From: Clostridia bacterium
GTDB taxonomy: Bacteria > Bacillota > Clostridia > Oscillospirales > CAG-272
Assembly: GCA_017472695.1 (NCBI GenBank)
Contig: JAFUOQ010000018.1
Span: 1-64,000 of the forward strand
Direction: 5' to 3'
DNA length: 64,000 nt
Every line of letters begins with the position of its first letter. The stretch's first letter is position 1. Positions 1 through 7,080 of the stretch are shown piece by piece. Both the position numbers and the translations under genes were made by a program. Under the pieces are notes generated by a model. The model worked only from the letters and a program-made list of their open reading frames with translations, was not told where the DNA came from and ran no database searches.

Positions 1-21
1 ATTTTAGTTAACGCTTTAGCT

Positions 22-79
22 TTTGGCTCCTTTGTGCAAAGGGAGCTGTCAGCATAGCTGACTGAGGGATTGTCATTTT
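22..79. repeat. Interspersed hairpin repeat, copy 1
   Basis: Two small hairpins lie back to back just after the aminotransferase stop codon: CTCC/GGAG arms around TTTGTGCAAAG, then GTCAGC-ATA-GCTGAC, ending in GAGGGATTGT. Related sequences occur at 31611-31684 and 38685-38757, always intergenic. The pattern matches a family of short non-coding repeats common in gut Clostridia; its function is unknown. The flanks are unusual: bases 1-20 repeat bases 104-123 (the 3' end of the aminotransferase gene) with one mismatch. Confidence 0.65.
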
Positions 80-1245
80 TTTAAGCTTTTAACAAACGCC
101 TCAATTTTAGTTAACGCTTCAGCCAAGTGCTTAACTGAGTAAGCATATGAAATTCTGGCAAAACCCTCGCCACTATCTCCAAAAGCAGTACCTGGAACTA
201 TTGCACATCTTTGTTCATATAGAAGTCTTTCACAAAATTCCTCACTAGAAAGACCGAATGGAGCAATATTTGGGTAAATGTAGAACGCACCCTCTGGCTC
301 AAAGCATTCAATTCCTATTTTGCGCAAGCCTTCAAGAATGAATACACGACGGCGGTTGTATTCCGCACGCATCATTTCAACATCCTCGTCACCGTTTTTC
401 ATAGCCTCAACAGCTGCAAATTGTGACATCGTTGGTGCACACATTATTGCGTATTGATGTATCTTTAGCATTTGCTCACAAAGCTCATGAGGTGCACAAA
501 TATAACCAAGTCGCCAGCCTGTCATAGCATAAGCCTTTGAAAAACCACTTGCTATAATTGTTCTTTCACGCATGCCCTCGAGCTCCGCAATTGAAACGTG
601 GCGCTTACCATATGTAAGCTCCGCATAAATCTCATCAGAGAGAACGCAAATGTTAGTTCCACGCAAAACCTCTGCAATTCCCTCTAGCTCATCCTTGGTC
701 AAAATAGCACCTGTAGGATTGTTAGGGAATGGCAAAATAAGCATCTTTGTCTTAGGTGTAATTGCCGCTCTTAATTCTTCGGGAGTAATCTTGAATTTAT
801 TCTCAAGCTTGGTGTCAATATGTACAACCTTAGCGCCTATCATTTTGGCAATAGGCTCATAGCAAACAAATGATGGTACAGGTAAAATAACCTCATCATC
901 AGGCTCTAAAATCGAACGCATAGCAACGTCGATAGCCTCAGAGCCGCCAACAGTAACAACTACCTCGTTTTTAGGGCAGTAGTCAAGGTTGAATCTGCGC
1001 TTTAAATATTTTGAAATTTCCGTGCGTAAATCGGTCATACCTGCGTTAGAGGTGTAATAGGTCTTACCCTTTTCAAGGCTCTCGATAGCCGACTCACGTA
1101 TATGCCAAGGTGTAATAAAATCAGGTTGTCCAACCGTCAAGGATATAACATCGTCCATTTCGGAAAGAAGGTCAAAAAACTTTCTTATCCCCGATGGCTT
1201 AATGTCGCAAACGGTTTTAGACAGCATTTTGCCGTAATCTATCAT
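73..1245 (-). CDS. Pyridoxal-phosphate aminotransferase, class I/II
   Basis: This 390-residue protein is a fold-type I aminotransferase that would move an amino group between an amino acid and a 2-oxo acid in the cytoplasm. Visible landmarks are GQPDF (39-43), NNPTGA (175-180), SDEIYAEL (from 203) and the PLP-binding lysine K237 within SGFSKAYAMTGWRLG. The length is normal for the AspC/PatA-like group, and substrate cannot be read from sequence. Its start overlaps the stop of the upstream Lrp/AsnC gene by 4 bases, so the pair is translationally coupled and the regulator may control it. The stop codon directly abuts a repeat element. Confidence 0.9.
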   Translation of the reverse strand: MIDYGKMLSKTVCDIKPSGIRKFFDLLSEMDDVISLTVGQPDFITPWHIRESAIESLEKGKTYYTSNAGMTDLRTEISKYLKRRFNLDYCPKNEVVVTVGGSEAIDVAMRSILEPDDEVILPVPSFVCYEPIAKMIGAKVVHIDTKLENKFKITPEELRAAITPKTKMLILPFPNNPTGAILTKDELEGIAEVLRGTNICVLSDEIYAELTYGKRHVSIAELEGMRERTIIASGFSKAYAMTGWRLGYICAPHELCEQMLKIHQYAIMCAPTMSQFAAVEAMKNGDEDVEMMRAEYNRRRVFILEGLRKIGIECFEPEGAFYIYPNIAPFGLSSEEFCERLLYEQRCAIVPGTAFGDSGEGFARISYAYSVKHLAEALTKIEAFVKSLKK

Positions 1246-1724
1246 ATAAGTAAATTTCCTCTTTCGTCAACCTCACAGCTACCGTAAATAACGCCCTTGT
1301 CCTTGTATTTACGTAGAACAAAGTGAGTAGCAGTAGCAGTAACAGATTCAATAGGAGCAAGCTTTTGTGCAACAAAATACGCAACCTCTCTCATTGTCTT
1401 GCCTTCAATAATAAGAGCCAAGTCAAATCCACCACTTGACATAAGATATAGTGATTGAACCTCTGGGTAGTTGTATATTTTTTCAGCAATTTTATCAAAG
1501 CCGCGGTCTCTTTGAGGGAGAACCTTAACCTCAATAATAGCACTTACATATTCGCGATCGGTCTTGTCCCAGTCAATAAGAGTCTTGTAGCCAAGAATAA
1601 CTCCGTCCTTTTCGTATTTTTTGATAGCATCCTTAATTTCGCCAACCTCTTTTGAAAGCATAATAGCAATCTGCTCGGCAGTTAAAGTAGCATCATCTTC
1701 TAAAAGCTTTAAAATCTTTTCCAT
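1242..1724 (-). CDS. Lrp/AsnC family transcriptional regulator
   Basis: The 160-residue protein has an N-terminal winged helix (about residues 1-55, beginning with an LLEDDATLTAEQIA-like helix) and a C-terminal RAM/ligand-binding domain (about 65-135), the usual Lrp/AsnC layout. Such proteins bind amino acids and repress or activate amino-acid metabolism genes. It is first in an operon with the aminotransferase (4-base overlap). A ribosome-binding site (GAGGTGG on the minus strand) lies before the start, and a good promoter lies at 1755-1783. Lrp members often autoregulate, so its own promoter is a likely target; that part is inference. Confidence 0.88.
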   Translation of the reverse strand: MEKILKLLEDDATLTAEQIAIMLSKEVGEIKDAIKKYEKDGVILGYKTLIDWDKTDREYVSAIIEVKVLPQRDRGFDKIAEKIYNYPEVQSLYLMSSGGFDLALIIEGKTMREVAYFVAQKLAPIESVTATATHFVLRKYKDKGVIYGSCEVDERGNLLI

Positions 1725-1754
1725 AATCCACCTCTAAAAGTAAAAGATAAAATA

Positions 1755-1783
1755 ATAATATCATAAAAAATAGTCCGTGTCAA
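1755..1783 (-). promoter_or_regulatory. Sigma-A promoter of the Lrp-aminotransferase operon
   Basis: On the minus strand TTGACA (1783-1778) is followed by a 17-base spacer and TATTAT (1760-1755), about 30 bases before the regulator start. Confidence 0.75.
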
Positions 1784-1838
1784 TTATTGTTTATAAAAAA
1801 CACGTTCACTATTTGATTTTAAATTGAGAATTATATTG

Positions 1839-1868
1839 ACAGCAAGTGAAATGAAAATCGAACTAAAA
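1839..1868 (-). repeat. tRNA-tail-like repeat, degenerate copy
   Basis: The plus strand reads GCAAGTGAAATGAAAATCGAACTAAAA, nearly identical to parts of the copies at 2488-2520 and 3583-3615. Unlike them it lacks the TGGCGGAG acceptor-stem part and has no terminator beside it, so it looks like a truncated member. Confidence 0.5.
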
Positions 1869-1966
1869 AGAGCGATATTTTATTTGCTTAAGGTAGCTTC
1901 CACTCTTGGCAAAGCCAAATGCTACTACGAAGCCAAGCATATGTGGGTGCACAATGCAATTTGTGA

Positions 1967-2122
1967 TTATTTTTCAGCAACAATAAACTCAGTATTGAGG
2001 AAGCCTTCCTTTATACCTGCTGCGAATTCTTTATCACAAATAATTGTATCGTAAATGGATAAATCCCCATATTTTATTCTCAATTTGTAATTAAACTTAT
2101 TTGTGTCAAATATTTGCAATAA
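1967..2122 (-). pseudogene. C-terminal remnant of an unrecognised gene
   Basis: A 51-codon open stretch on the minus strand, between stop codons, reads like a true protein end (a YDTIICDKEFAAGIKEG-type segment, then FIVAEK and TAA). It has no start codon with a ribosome-binding site and no upstream continuation, so it is probably the tail of a deleted gene. The family is not recognised. It could also be a chance reading frame. Confidence 0.3.
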
Positions 2123-2151
2123 CTAACAATTGTTACCACAATTTTTTTCGT

Positions 2152-2343
2152 GGAGTTTTGAAGCCGCATTATGGAATGTGTGGTACATTAACATATTTCG
2201 TCGTGAGAATCGTAGCTACTTATATGCTTTCGCCCATTTTTGCTATGGACGGAGTGCTTTCGGGTTTCATTATTGCATGGATAGTAGAATTTATTTTGTG
2301 TACAATCTTGTTTTTAATAAGACTTAAAAAATTAATAAACTAA
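2152..2343 (+). pseudogene. C-terminal remnant of a MATE-like transporter
   Basis: The plus-strand frame ending at 2343 encodes about 60 hydrophobic residues with two membrane segments, an RIVATYML motif, and a lysine-rich tail ending KKLIN. This resembles the last two helices of MATE-family efflux pumps (an R-x-x-x-AY-L helix, a Gly-rich turn, then a final helix). Upstream the frame loses similarity and no start is credible, so the gene is a decayed fragment. The call rests on residue pattern only. Confidence 0.4.
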
Positions 2344-2374
2344 ATACATTGAAGAAAAAAGTGCAAAAAGAACC

Positions 2375-2520
2375 TCGCTCAGCTTGTGTAAACAAGCCAC
2401 CAGACGCCTTTCGTTCATTCATGGCAAAGCCACGAAGCAGAAGCTCGTAGTAACAAAAAAGGACACCGATTTGGTGTCCTTTTTTGCTGGCGGAGCAAGT
2501 GAGATGAAAATCGAACTAAA
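2375..2520 (-). repeat. Repeat unit: terminator plus tRNA-3'-end-like tail, copy A
   Basis: On the minus strand the unit begins with a tRNA 3'-end look-alike (TTCGATTTTCATCTC, then GCTCCGCCA, plus coordinates 2488-2520). It continues with a GGACACC hairpin and U-run (2461-2485), then about 80 bases containing CAAAGCCACGAAGCAGAAGC that recur near 3260. The order matches the real tRNA-Ser at 11131-11221 and its terminator. The T-arm carries an extra GAAAA, so it cannot be a working tRNA end. Confidence 0.6.
2459..2486. terminator. Bidirectional intrinsic terminator
   Basis: The hairpin GGACACC-GATTT-GGTGTCC is preceded by AAAAAA and followed by TTTTTT, so it can act on both strands. It belongs to repeat unit A. 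Confidence 0.75.
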
Positions 2521-2635
2521 AAAGATGTGAATTAAGAGATGTGAATTTTTCAATAATTATTGACATAAGTTGTTTAAGAGTGTCAATTTTGGCACTCGCT
2601 TGAATGGTTTATATTGAAAATTTACAATTTCATTA

Positions 2636-2664
2636 TTGAAATATTTTTTACGGTATGATACAAT
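2636..2664 (+). promoter_or_regulatory. Sigma-A promoter of the lipoprotein gene
   Basis: TTGAAA (2636-2641), 17-base spacer, TACAAT (2659-2664), about 36 bases before the start codon. An AAAGGAG ribosome-binding site follows. Confidence 0.7.
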
Positions 2665-2700
2665 TTAAATGTAAAATTAAAATTAAAGGAGAAAATCCTT

Positions 2701-3180
2701 ATGAAAAAAGTTTTACCAATAATTGCTATTGTTTTATGCTCACTTTGTCTGTTTGCTTGCAACAATGAAGAAACAGATAATTCAAACAATTCCACCAATA
2801 GCGATATTCCAAGTTTTGAAATGCAAAATGTTAGTAATTTACAATGCGAAATTGTATTTGGACAAACAAATGAAGAAATAGTTTTTGAAAAAGAAAAAGC
2901 ATTAGAGCTTTATAATATCATTGCAAATTTCGACTATACTGAATTAGACGGAATGCCATCTAAAAGCTCTGTTAATCCATCTACAGACTATATATTTATT
3001 AACTTTACAGGAGATAAATATAGTGAGGAGTTTCCTACCGAACTATACGGATGCTATTTCATTTATACTGACGATGTAGCAAGTTGGAATTTAAGCAAAT
3101 ATATGTCGTACATGTGCTGTTATCAATATGAAGAAGGACTATATAATGCAGTTAGTCAATACATAGAAGGAAATCGTTAA
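2701..3180 (+). CDS. Small secreted lipoprotein of unknown function
   Basis: The 159-residue product starts with a classic lipoprotein signal: MKK, a hydrophobic stretch, then the lipobox LFAC with the lipidated cysteine at residue 20. A Ser/Asn-rich linker (about 21-40) follows, then a roughly 115-residue acidic domain that is not recognised. The mature protein would be anchored outside the cytoplasmic membrane. It has its own promoter and ribosome-binding site and stands alone between repeat units, so it looks like accessory cargo. Nothing in the sequence indicates a substrate or partner. Confidence 0.75.
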   Translation: MKKVLPIIAIVLCSLCLFACNNEETDNSNNSTNSDIPSFEMQNVSNLQCEIVFGQTNEEIVFEKEKALELYNIIANFDYTELDGMPSKSSVNPSTDYIFINFTGDKYSEEFPTELYGCYFIYTDDVASWNLSKYMSYMCCYQYEEGLYNAVSQYIEGNR

Positions 3181-3192
3181 TTATTAAATTTT

Positions 3193-3214
3193 AAATATGA
3201 ATTTTCTATGAAAT
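3193..3214. repeat. 22-bp direct repeat, left copy
   Basis: A 22-base A/T-rich sequence beginning AAATATGAATTTTC is repeated exactly, in the same orientation, at 6817-6838. The two copies bound a 3.6-kb segment holding the DUF2971-GNAT, HIT and GNAT genes. Confidence 0.75.
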
Positions 3215-3216
3215 TG

Positions 3217-3353
3217 AGGCAGAGGACGGCTCTTGCCTCGTTTACGAACTCCATTCGTGTCAAAGCCACGAGCAGAAGTTCGAACGATGATTCATAGCCA
3301 ACAAAAAAGACAGGCACAAGACCTGTCTTTTTTATTGGCAGAGAAGAGAAGAT
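3217..3353 (-). repeat. Repeat unit: terminator plus tRNA-3'-end-like tail, copy B
   Basis: This has the same order as copy A: a degenerate tail (TTGGCAGAGAAGAGAAGAT, 3335-3353), a GACAGG/CCTGTC terminator hairpin (3309-3327, flanked by A6 and T6), then a conserved CAAAGCCACGAGCAGAAG segment near 3260. The tail is the most decayed of the set. Confidence 0.5.
3303..3333. terminator. Bidirectional intrinsic terminator
   Basis: AAAAAA, GACAGG-CACAAGA-CCTGTC, then TTTTTT. It lies downstream of the lipoprotein gene and may end its transcript. Confidence 0.7.
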
Positions 3354-3550
3354 TATCTAGGAACGCTCCACGTTCCGTTGAACTGTTGTCGTAAGCCAAT
3401 CAAACATCGCAATCGGTGGATTGCTCGTTTTCTTGGACGACTGCCACTCCTTATTCCTCGCTGTATCACCCACTGGGTGCGCTCGGAAACGTCCCTTCCG
3501 CGCCTTATGTAACCGACACTATGAAGTTCAAATCCTTTTCCACCAAAGCA
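3354..3550. other. Non-coding spacer with no recognised gene
   Basis: About 200 bases between two terminator/tail units. A short GGAACG/CGTTCC hairpin lies near 3360-3376. The reading frames here lack start signals and resemble no known family. Confidence 0.4.
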
Positions 3551-3615
3551 AAAAGACAGGTACAAGACCTGTCTTTTTGCTTTGGCGGAGAAAGTGAGAT
3601 GAAAATCGAACTAAA
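3551..3615 (-). repeat. Repeat unit: terminator plus tRNA-3'-end-like tail, copy C
   Basis: The tail at 3583-3615 (plus strand TGGCGGAGAAAGTGAGAT, then GAAAATCGAACTAAA) matches copy A in 31 of 33 positions. It follows a GACAGG/CCTGTC terminator hairpin at 3555-3573. Aligned with the tRNA-Ser 3' end, TGGCGGAGAA and TCGAACT are shared and a five-base GAAAA insertion separates them. Confidence 0.6.
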
Positions 3616-3672
3616 CCACATGAATGGAATATGCAAAAAATCAACTGAATTTTAATTACTACAATAAAAAAG

Positions 3673-3701
3673 TTGAAAAAACGACAGTATATTGGTATAA
3701 T
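3673..3701 (+). promoter_or_regulatory. Sigma-A promoter of the DUF2971-GNAT gene
   Basis: TTGAAA (3673-3678), 17-base spacer, TATAAT (3696-3701). The start codon follows after about 30 bases with an AAGGAG site. Confidence 0.8.
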
Positions 3702-3731
3702 TAAATTATAGATTGAAAAGGAGTTTGCTTA

Positions 3732-5819
3732 ATGACCACAAAAGAACTTGAAAAAGAACTATCTAATAGTGCTACTGCTTTTGGAGAAATGAAGAAAAGA
3801 ATAAAAAAGCAAGGCGGATTATTATACCAATATCGTCCTTGTTATGCGAGTGGAGACACCGTTTATGACATAGATAACATAATTCACGAAGTTTTATTTG
3901 CTCGTTCCCCTATAAATATGAATGACCCTTTTGATTCAATGATAGGTTTTTCCAACACTCAAATATATAGCGAATGTATTGAATTGTTGTTAGAACAAGC
4001 ACAAATGACGGAAGAAACAAAATTAGTTTTGTCAGCCATTTTAAAAAATGATTTGCTTGGCAAAACAGGAGATTTCTTTAAATTGTGTAACGAAATCAAA
4101 ATGACAATTTTAAATAAAAGAAAGGCAATGAGACAGACACATTTAAGTGTTGAGGATTTTTTAAAACAAAACATACAGATAGTTTATAATAAAGACTACA
4201 AGAAAAAAATCAACTACCCCTATTTCTATGCTATATGTTTGATTATAATTGGATTAAAAGATGCTGAAATAACTGAAGAAACCATTAACCAAGTTTTTGA
4301 TTTAGAAGAAGCATTAAAAAGTTTAAAAGAAAAAATAAATTTGATAAAAGAGGGTTACACAGAGCAATTTAAAACATTTTTATCAAAAATAAATGTATCT
4401 TGTTTTAGTGCATCAGGTTGGAACAATACTTTGATGTGGGCTCACTACGCAAATTCATATTCAGGAATATGTATTGAATACGATTTGGACAAAATGGACT
4501 CTTTTATTGGATTTGTCTATCCAATAATATATTCCAAAAATAGACCCACTATTTCAATAAAAGAAATGGGGATAGATAAGTTAATAGTTTCAAAAGAACA
4601 CAAAACAGAGATGACACAGGAACAATTAGCGAAGCTAATGACATATTTGCTCGTCAAAGATGACAATTGGTACTATGAAGCTGAATGGAGATTGATACTA
4701 CCAATAAGAGAAATGAATGTTCCTTCAATAATTAAGTTTCCATACATTAAATCAATAACTTTTGGACCAAGAATAAAAGATGTTTTCAAGGAGTTGTTGA
4801 TAGAAATATGTAGACAAAAGAATATTGAATGTTATGATTTGAGTTTGAACACCGAAAACTTTTTGCTTGATAGAAATAAAATAGATTTAGAAAAACACGA
4901 ATTCAGTTTTATGCAAGCCAATAACATAATTTGTTATGTTTCAAATAAAATTTTTTCTATTAGTGAAGAATTGGAAAAAGAAAGCGAGAGATTAAACGAA
5001 AGCTTCAATATAGAAAGCTACAAAAATGCAATTGAAAAATCTCACGAAATGGTGTGTTTAATATATTTTGCAAATCGACTTTATAATATTTTTTCACAAA
5101 GTTATAATTATGAATTCGAGGAAACCATTCAAAATCAACATCTGGAATTTGATAAAATTTTGACTGAAATAGAGGTAAGCTTACCTACATATTATGAAAC
5201 CATAGAAAAATTAAAGCAGTTTTATATAGTGGATGTGGCACAAGCTGAAAAATTACGATATGAAGTGCAAATGATACAAGAAACAATAAAAAAACACAAA
5301 AACGAAATAGTAGATTTTCAAGGAAAAGCATTAATAACTGAGGATGTGGTATTAACATATAATTGGAATGATTACTCTACTGATTATAAAGAAATAGCAT
5401 TTCCTTTTCTTGACGAAGAAGCTATTAAAAATACTGGTTGCGAAGATGGATTTGAAGATTTTTATTCATATTGGAAAAATGAGCTTGGAGCAGATTTTTG
5501 GTGCAAGATTGTTTCGATTAAAAATGAACCTATTGCTATTATTGCGTTTGCCAAAGCTCCCGATAATGTATTTACAATTCAAGAATTTATTGTTTCACCA
5601 AACAATAGAGGAAAAGGCTATGGTTCAGCAATTCTAAAAGAGTTATTGGCACACTCAAAGGAAATTATAGGACAGGATATTTTTGTAGCAAAAGCAGTAA
5701 TATATCCCGATAATAAAGCAAGTCAAAGAGTATTTGAAAAAGCAAATTTTACACACACAGGAACTCACCCAGACGGAGATGCTTTGTATTATGAATATGT
5801 AGCAAATAAAGAGGAATAA
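3732..5819 (+). CDS. DUF2971 / GNAT acetyltransferase fusion protein
   Basis: A 695-residue two-domain protein. The N-terminal part (about 30-380) has DUF2971 hallmarks: LYQYRP (31-36), NMNDPFDS (62-69), a CFSASG...LMWAHYA block near 220-240 followed by GICIEYD, and WYYEAEWRLILPI near 315-325. A helical, possibly coiled-coil middle (about 390-540) leads to a GNAT domain (about 550-690) with the acetyl-CoA loop RGKGYG near 624-629 and a late ASQRVFEKANF helix. DUF2971 has no established function and the acetyl acceptor is unknown. The HIT gene starts one base after its stop codon and a second GNAT gene follows, so the three are probably co-transcribed. They sit between 22-bp direct repeats in an accessory region. 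Confidence 0.8.
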   Translation: MTTKELEKELSNSATAFGEMKKRIKKQGGLLYQYRPCYASGDTVYDIDNIIHEVLFARSPINMNDPFDSMIGFSNTQIYSECIELLLEQAQMTEETKLVLSAILKNDLLGKTGDFFKLCNEIKMTILNKRKAMRQTHLSVEDFLKQNIQIVYNKDYKKKINYPYFYAICLIIIGLKDAEITEETINQVFDLEEALKSLKEKINLIKEGYTEQFKTFLSKINVSCFSASGWNNTLMWAHYANSYSGICIEYDLDKMDSFIGFVYPIIYSKNRPTISIKEMGIDKLIVSKEHKTEMTQEQLAKLMTYLLVKDDNWYYEAEWRLILPIREMNVPSIIKFPYIKSITFGPRIKDVFKELLIEICRQKNIECYDLSLNTENFLLDRNKIDLEKHEFSFMQANNIICYVSNKIFSISEELEKESERLNESFNIESYKNAIEKSHEMVCLIYFANRLYNIFSQSYNYEFEETIQNQHLEFDKILTEIEVSLPTYYETIEKLKQFYIVDVAQAEKLRYEVQMIQETIKKHKNEIVDFQGKALITEDVVLTYNWNDYSTDYKEIAFPFLDEEAIKNTGCEDGFEDFYSYWKNELGADFWCKIVSIKNEPIAIIAFAKAPDNVFTIQEFIVSPNNRGKGYGSAILKELLAHSKEIIGQDIFVAKAVIYPDNKASQRVFEKANFTHTGTHPDGDALYYEYVANKEE

Positions 5820-5820
5820 A

Positions 5821-6219
5821 ATGAACAATTGCATATTTTGTAAAATAACCAACCATCAGTTATCGTCTTATACTGTATATGAAGATAACCAAGCAATAGC
5901 TTTTCTTGATATAGACCCCATAAACGAAGGGCATATTTTAGTAATACCAAAGGAGCATTATTTAGATATAGACGAAATACCAAAAGAATTGCTAACACAC
6001 CTATTAGATATTACACAAAAAATAGTTATTGCTATTAAGAAAACATATAATCCTAATGGCTATTCTATTATGCAAAACGGTGGAGAATTTAACGATATAG
6101 GACACTTTCATTTGCACATATTCCCACGATACCAAAATGACGGATTTGGTTGGAATTGCAATGAGGACGAAATCAATGTATCACAAGAAATAGCAAGCAA
6201 TATAAGAAGAGCATTATAA
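5821..6219 (+). CDS. HIT family nucleotide hydrolase/transferase
   Basis: The 132-residue protein opens with CIFCKI, the zinc-binding-type start of HIT proteins, and has the histidine triad GHFHLHIFPRY near residues 94-104. HIT enzymes hydrolyse nucleoside phosphoramidates or dinucleoside polyphosphates. The length is typical. It begins one base after the DUF2971-GNAT stop, so expression is probably coupled. Its exact substrate cannot be inferred. Pairing with two acetyltransferases raises the possibility of acting on an acyl- or nucleotidyl-adduct, but that is speculation. Confidence 0.88.
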   Translation: MNNCIFCKITNHQLSSYTVYEDNQAIAFLDIDPINEGHILVIPKEHYLDIDEIPKELLTHLLDITQKIVIAIKKTYNPNGYSIMQNGGEFNDIGHFHLHIFPRYQNDGFGWNCNEDEINVSQEIASNIRRAL

Positions 6220-6273
6220 TAATGTGATACAATATTGGTTAATAAATAAACAAGAATTTGTAGGTGATATGCT

Positions 6274-6759
6274 ATGGATATAGAATTTAGAAAATTTACC
6301 GATTTTAAAAGAGGTATTATGTATGATATTTTAAAGGATGCATACTCGTTTGATGAAAGATGTGCTATTTGTTGGGATGAAAATTGGAAGCAGTCTGATG
6401 AATTTTTCTTTGATAATCCTGATATAGCTGATAAATATGGTTTTGTAACTTGTTATAAAGGAGAACCAATAGGATTTATATGTTGGGACCCAAGAAATAG
6501 ACCTGAATATGTAGAGATAGGACATAATGGTATAAGAACAAAGTATAAGGGAAAAGGTTTTGGAAAATTACAGTTAAACGAGGCTATCCGACGCATAAAG
6601 GAATATGATGGCTTAAAAGAGATACGAGTATCAACTAATAGTAATTTAGTTGCACCAAGGAATTATGAAAGTGTAGGATTTGTTCAATACGATAAAAAGA
6701 AAAATAATGACGAAACAGCGTTTTCGGGGGATTATTTATATTATAAAATTCAACTGTAA
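6274..6759 (+). CDS. GNAT family N-acetyltransferase
   Basis: The 161-residue single-domain acetyltransferase has the acetyl-CoA-binding segment KGKGFG near residues 91-96, followed by a helix and the strand IRVSTNSN, then the typical APRNYESVGF helix-strand close to the C-terminus. The ribosome-binding site is weak (GGTGAT), and the 54-base gap after the HIT gene holds no clear terminator, so it may share that transcript. The acceptor is unknown. The nearby 22-bp direct repeat (6817) marks the right edge of this gene group. Confidence 0.82.
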   Translation: MDIEFRKFTDFKRGIMYDILKDAYSFDERCAICWDENWKQSDEFFFDNPDIADKYGFVTCYKGEPIGFICWDPRNRPEYVEIGHNGIRTKYKGKGFGKLQLNEAIRRIKEYDGLKEIRVSTNSNLVAPRNYESVGFVQYDKKKNNDETAFSGDYLYYKIQL

Positions 6760-6816
6760 TAATTCCAAAAATGTATTCGCCAAATTCCAATTTGTCGAGC
6801 AATGTAATAAATATAA

Positions 6817-6838
6817 AAATATGAATTTTCTATGAAAT
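6817..6838. repeat. 22-bp direct repeat, right copy
   Basis: An exact second copy of the 22-base sequence at 3193-3214. Six bases later a long hairpin begins. Confidence 0.75.
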
Positions 6839-6844
6839 GGCACT

Positions 6845-6908
6845 GTGGCGTGTGCTTGTATATATACAAGTCGCCTCGCTTCGCTCGGCGAATACAAGCA
6901 CACGCCAC
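6845..6908. repeat. Perfect 17-bp inverted repeat with inner hairpin
   Basis: The arm GTGGCGTGTGCTTGTAT (6845-6861) is exactly complementary to 6892-6908. The 30-base centre folds again (TCGCC/GGCGA). There is no U-run, so it does not look like a simple terminator. It lies at the junction between the gene group with 22-bp repeats and the mobile element and could be an element end or a DNA structure signal. Confidence 0.65.
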
Positions 6909-6989
6909 AACCAACTAAACCGAAAAAGGAATTGAACAAAACGCACAAAACCGATTGAAGAAAACATACCAAAAACGAGAAGAAAACAA

Positions 6990-7060
6990 AGCCGAAGAAA
7001 AGGGCGTTGGCGCTGAACCGCTTGCCAATCGCCCTTTTTTCTTTCGGCTTTTTTTGTTTT
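6990..7060. terminator. Large hairpin terminator downstream of the XRE gene
   Basis: GCCGAAGAAAAGGGCG with TTGGC pairs with GCCAA and CGCCCTTTTTTCTTTCGGC, then a T-run follows on the plus strand. A-rich sequence upstream supplies a U-run for the minus-strand XRE transcript that ends at 7081. It probably works in both directions. Confidence 0.65.
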
Positions 7061-7080
7061 TCTTCAATTCGTGTTTTGTG

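Noticed and set aside
2488..2520. Real tRNA gene end
   Set aside because: Only a 3' acceptor/T-arm look-alike is present, with an extra five bases in the T-arm and no anticodon arm.
3354..3550. Small protein gene between the terminators
   Set aside because: The open frames have no ribosome-binding site and resemble no family; sequence looks like repeat debris.
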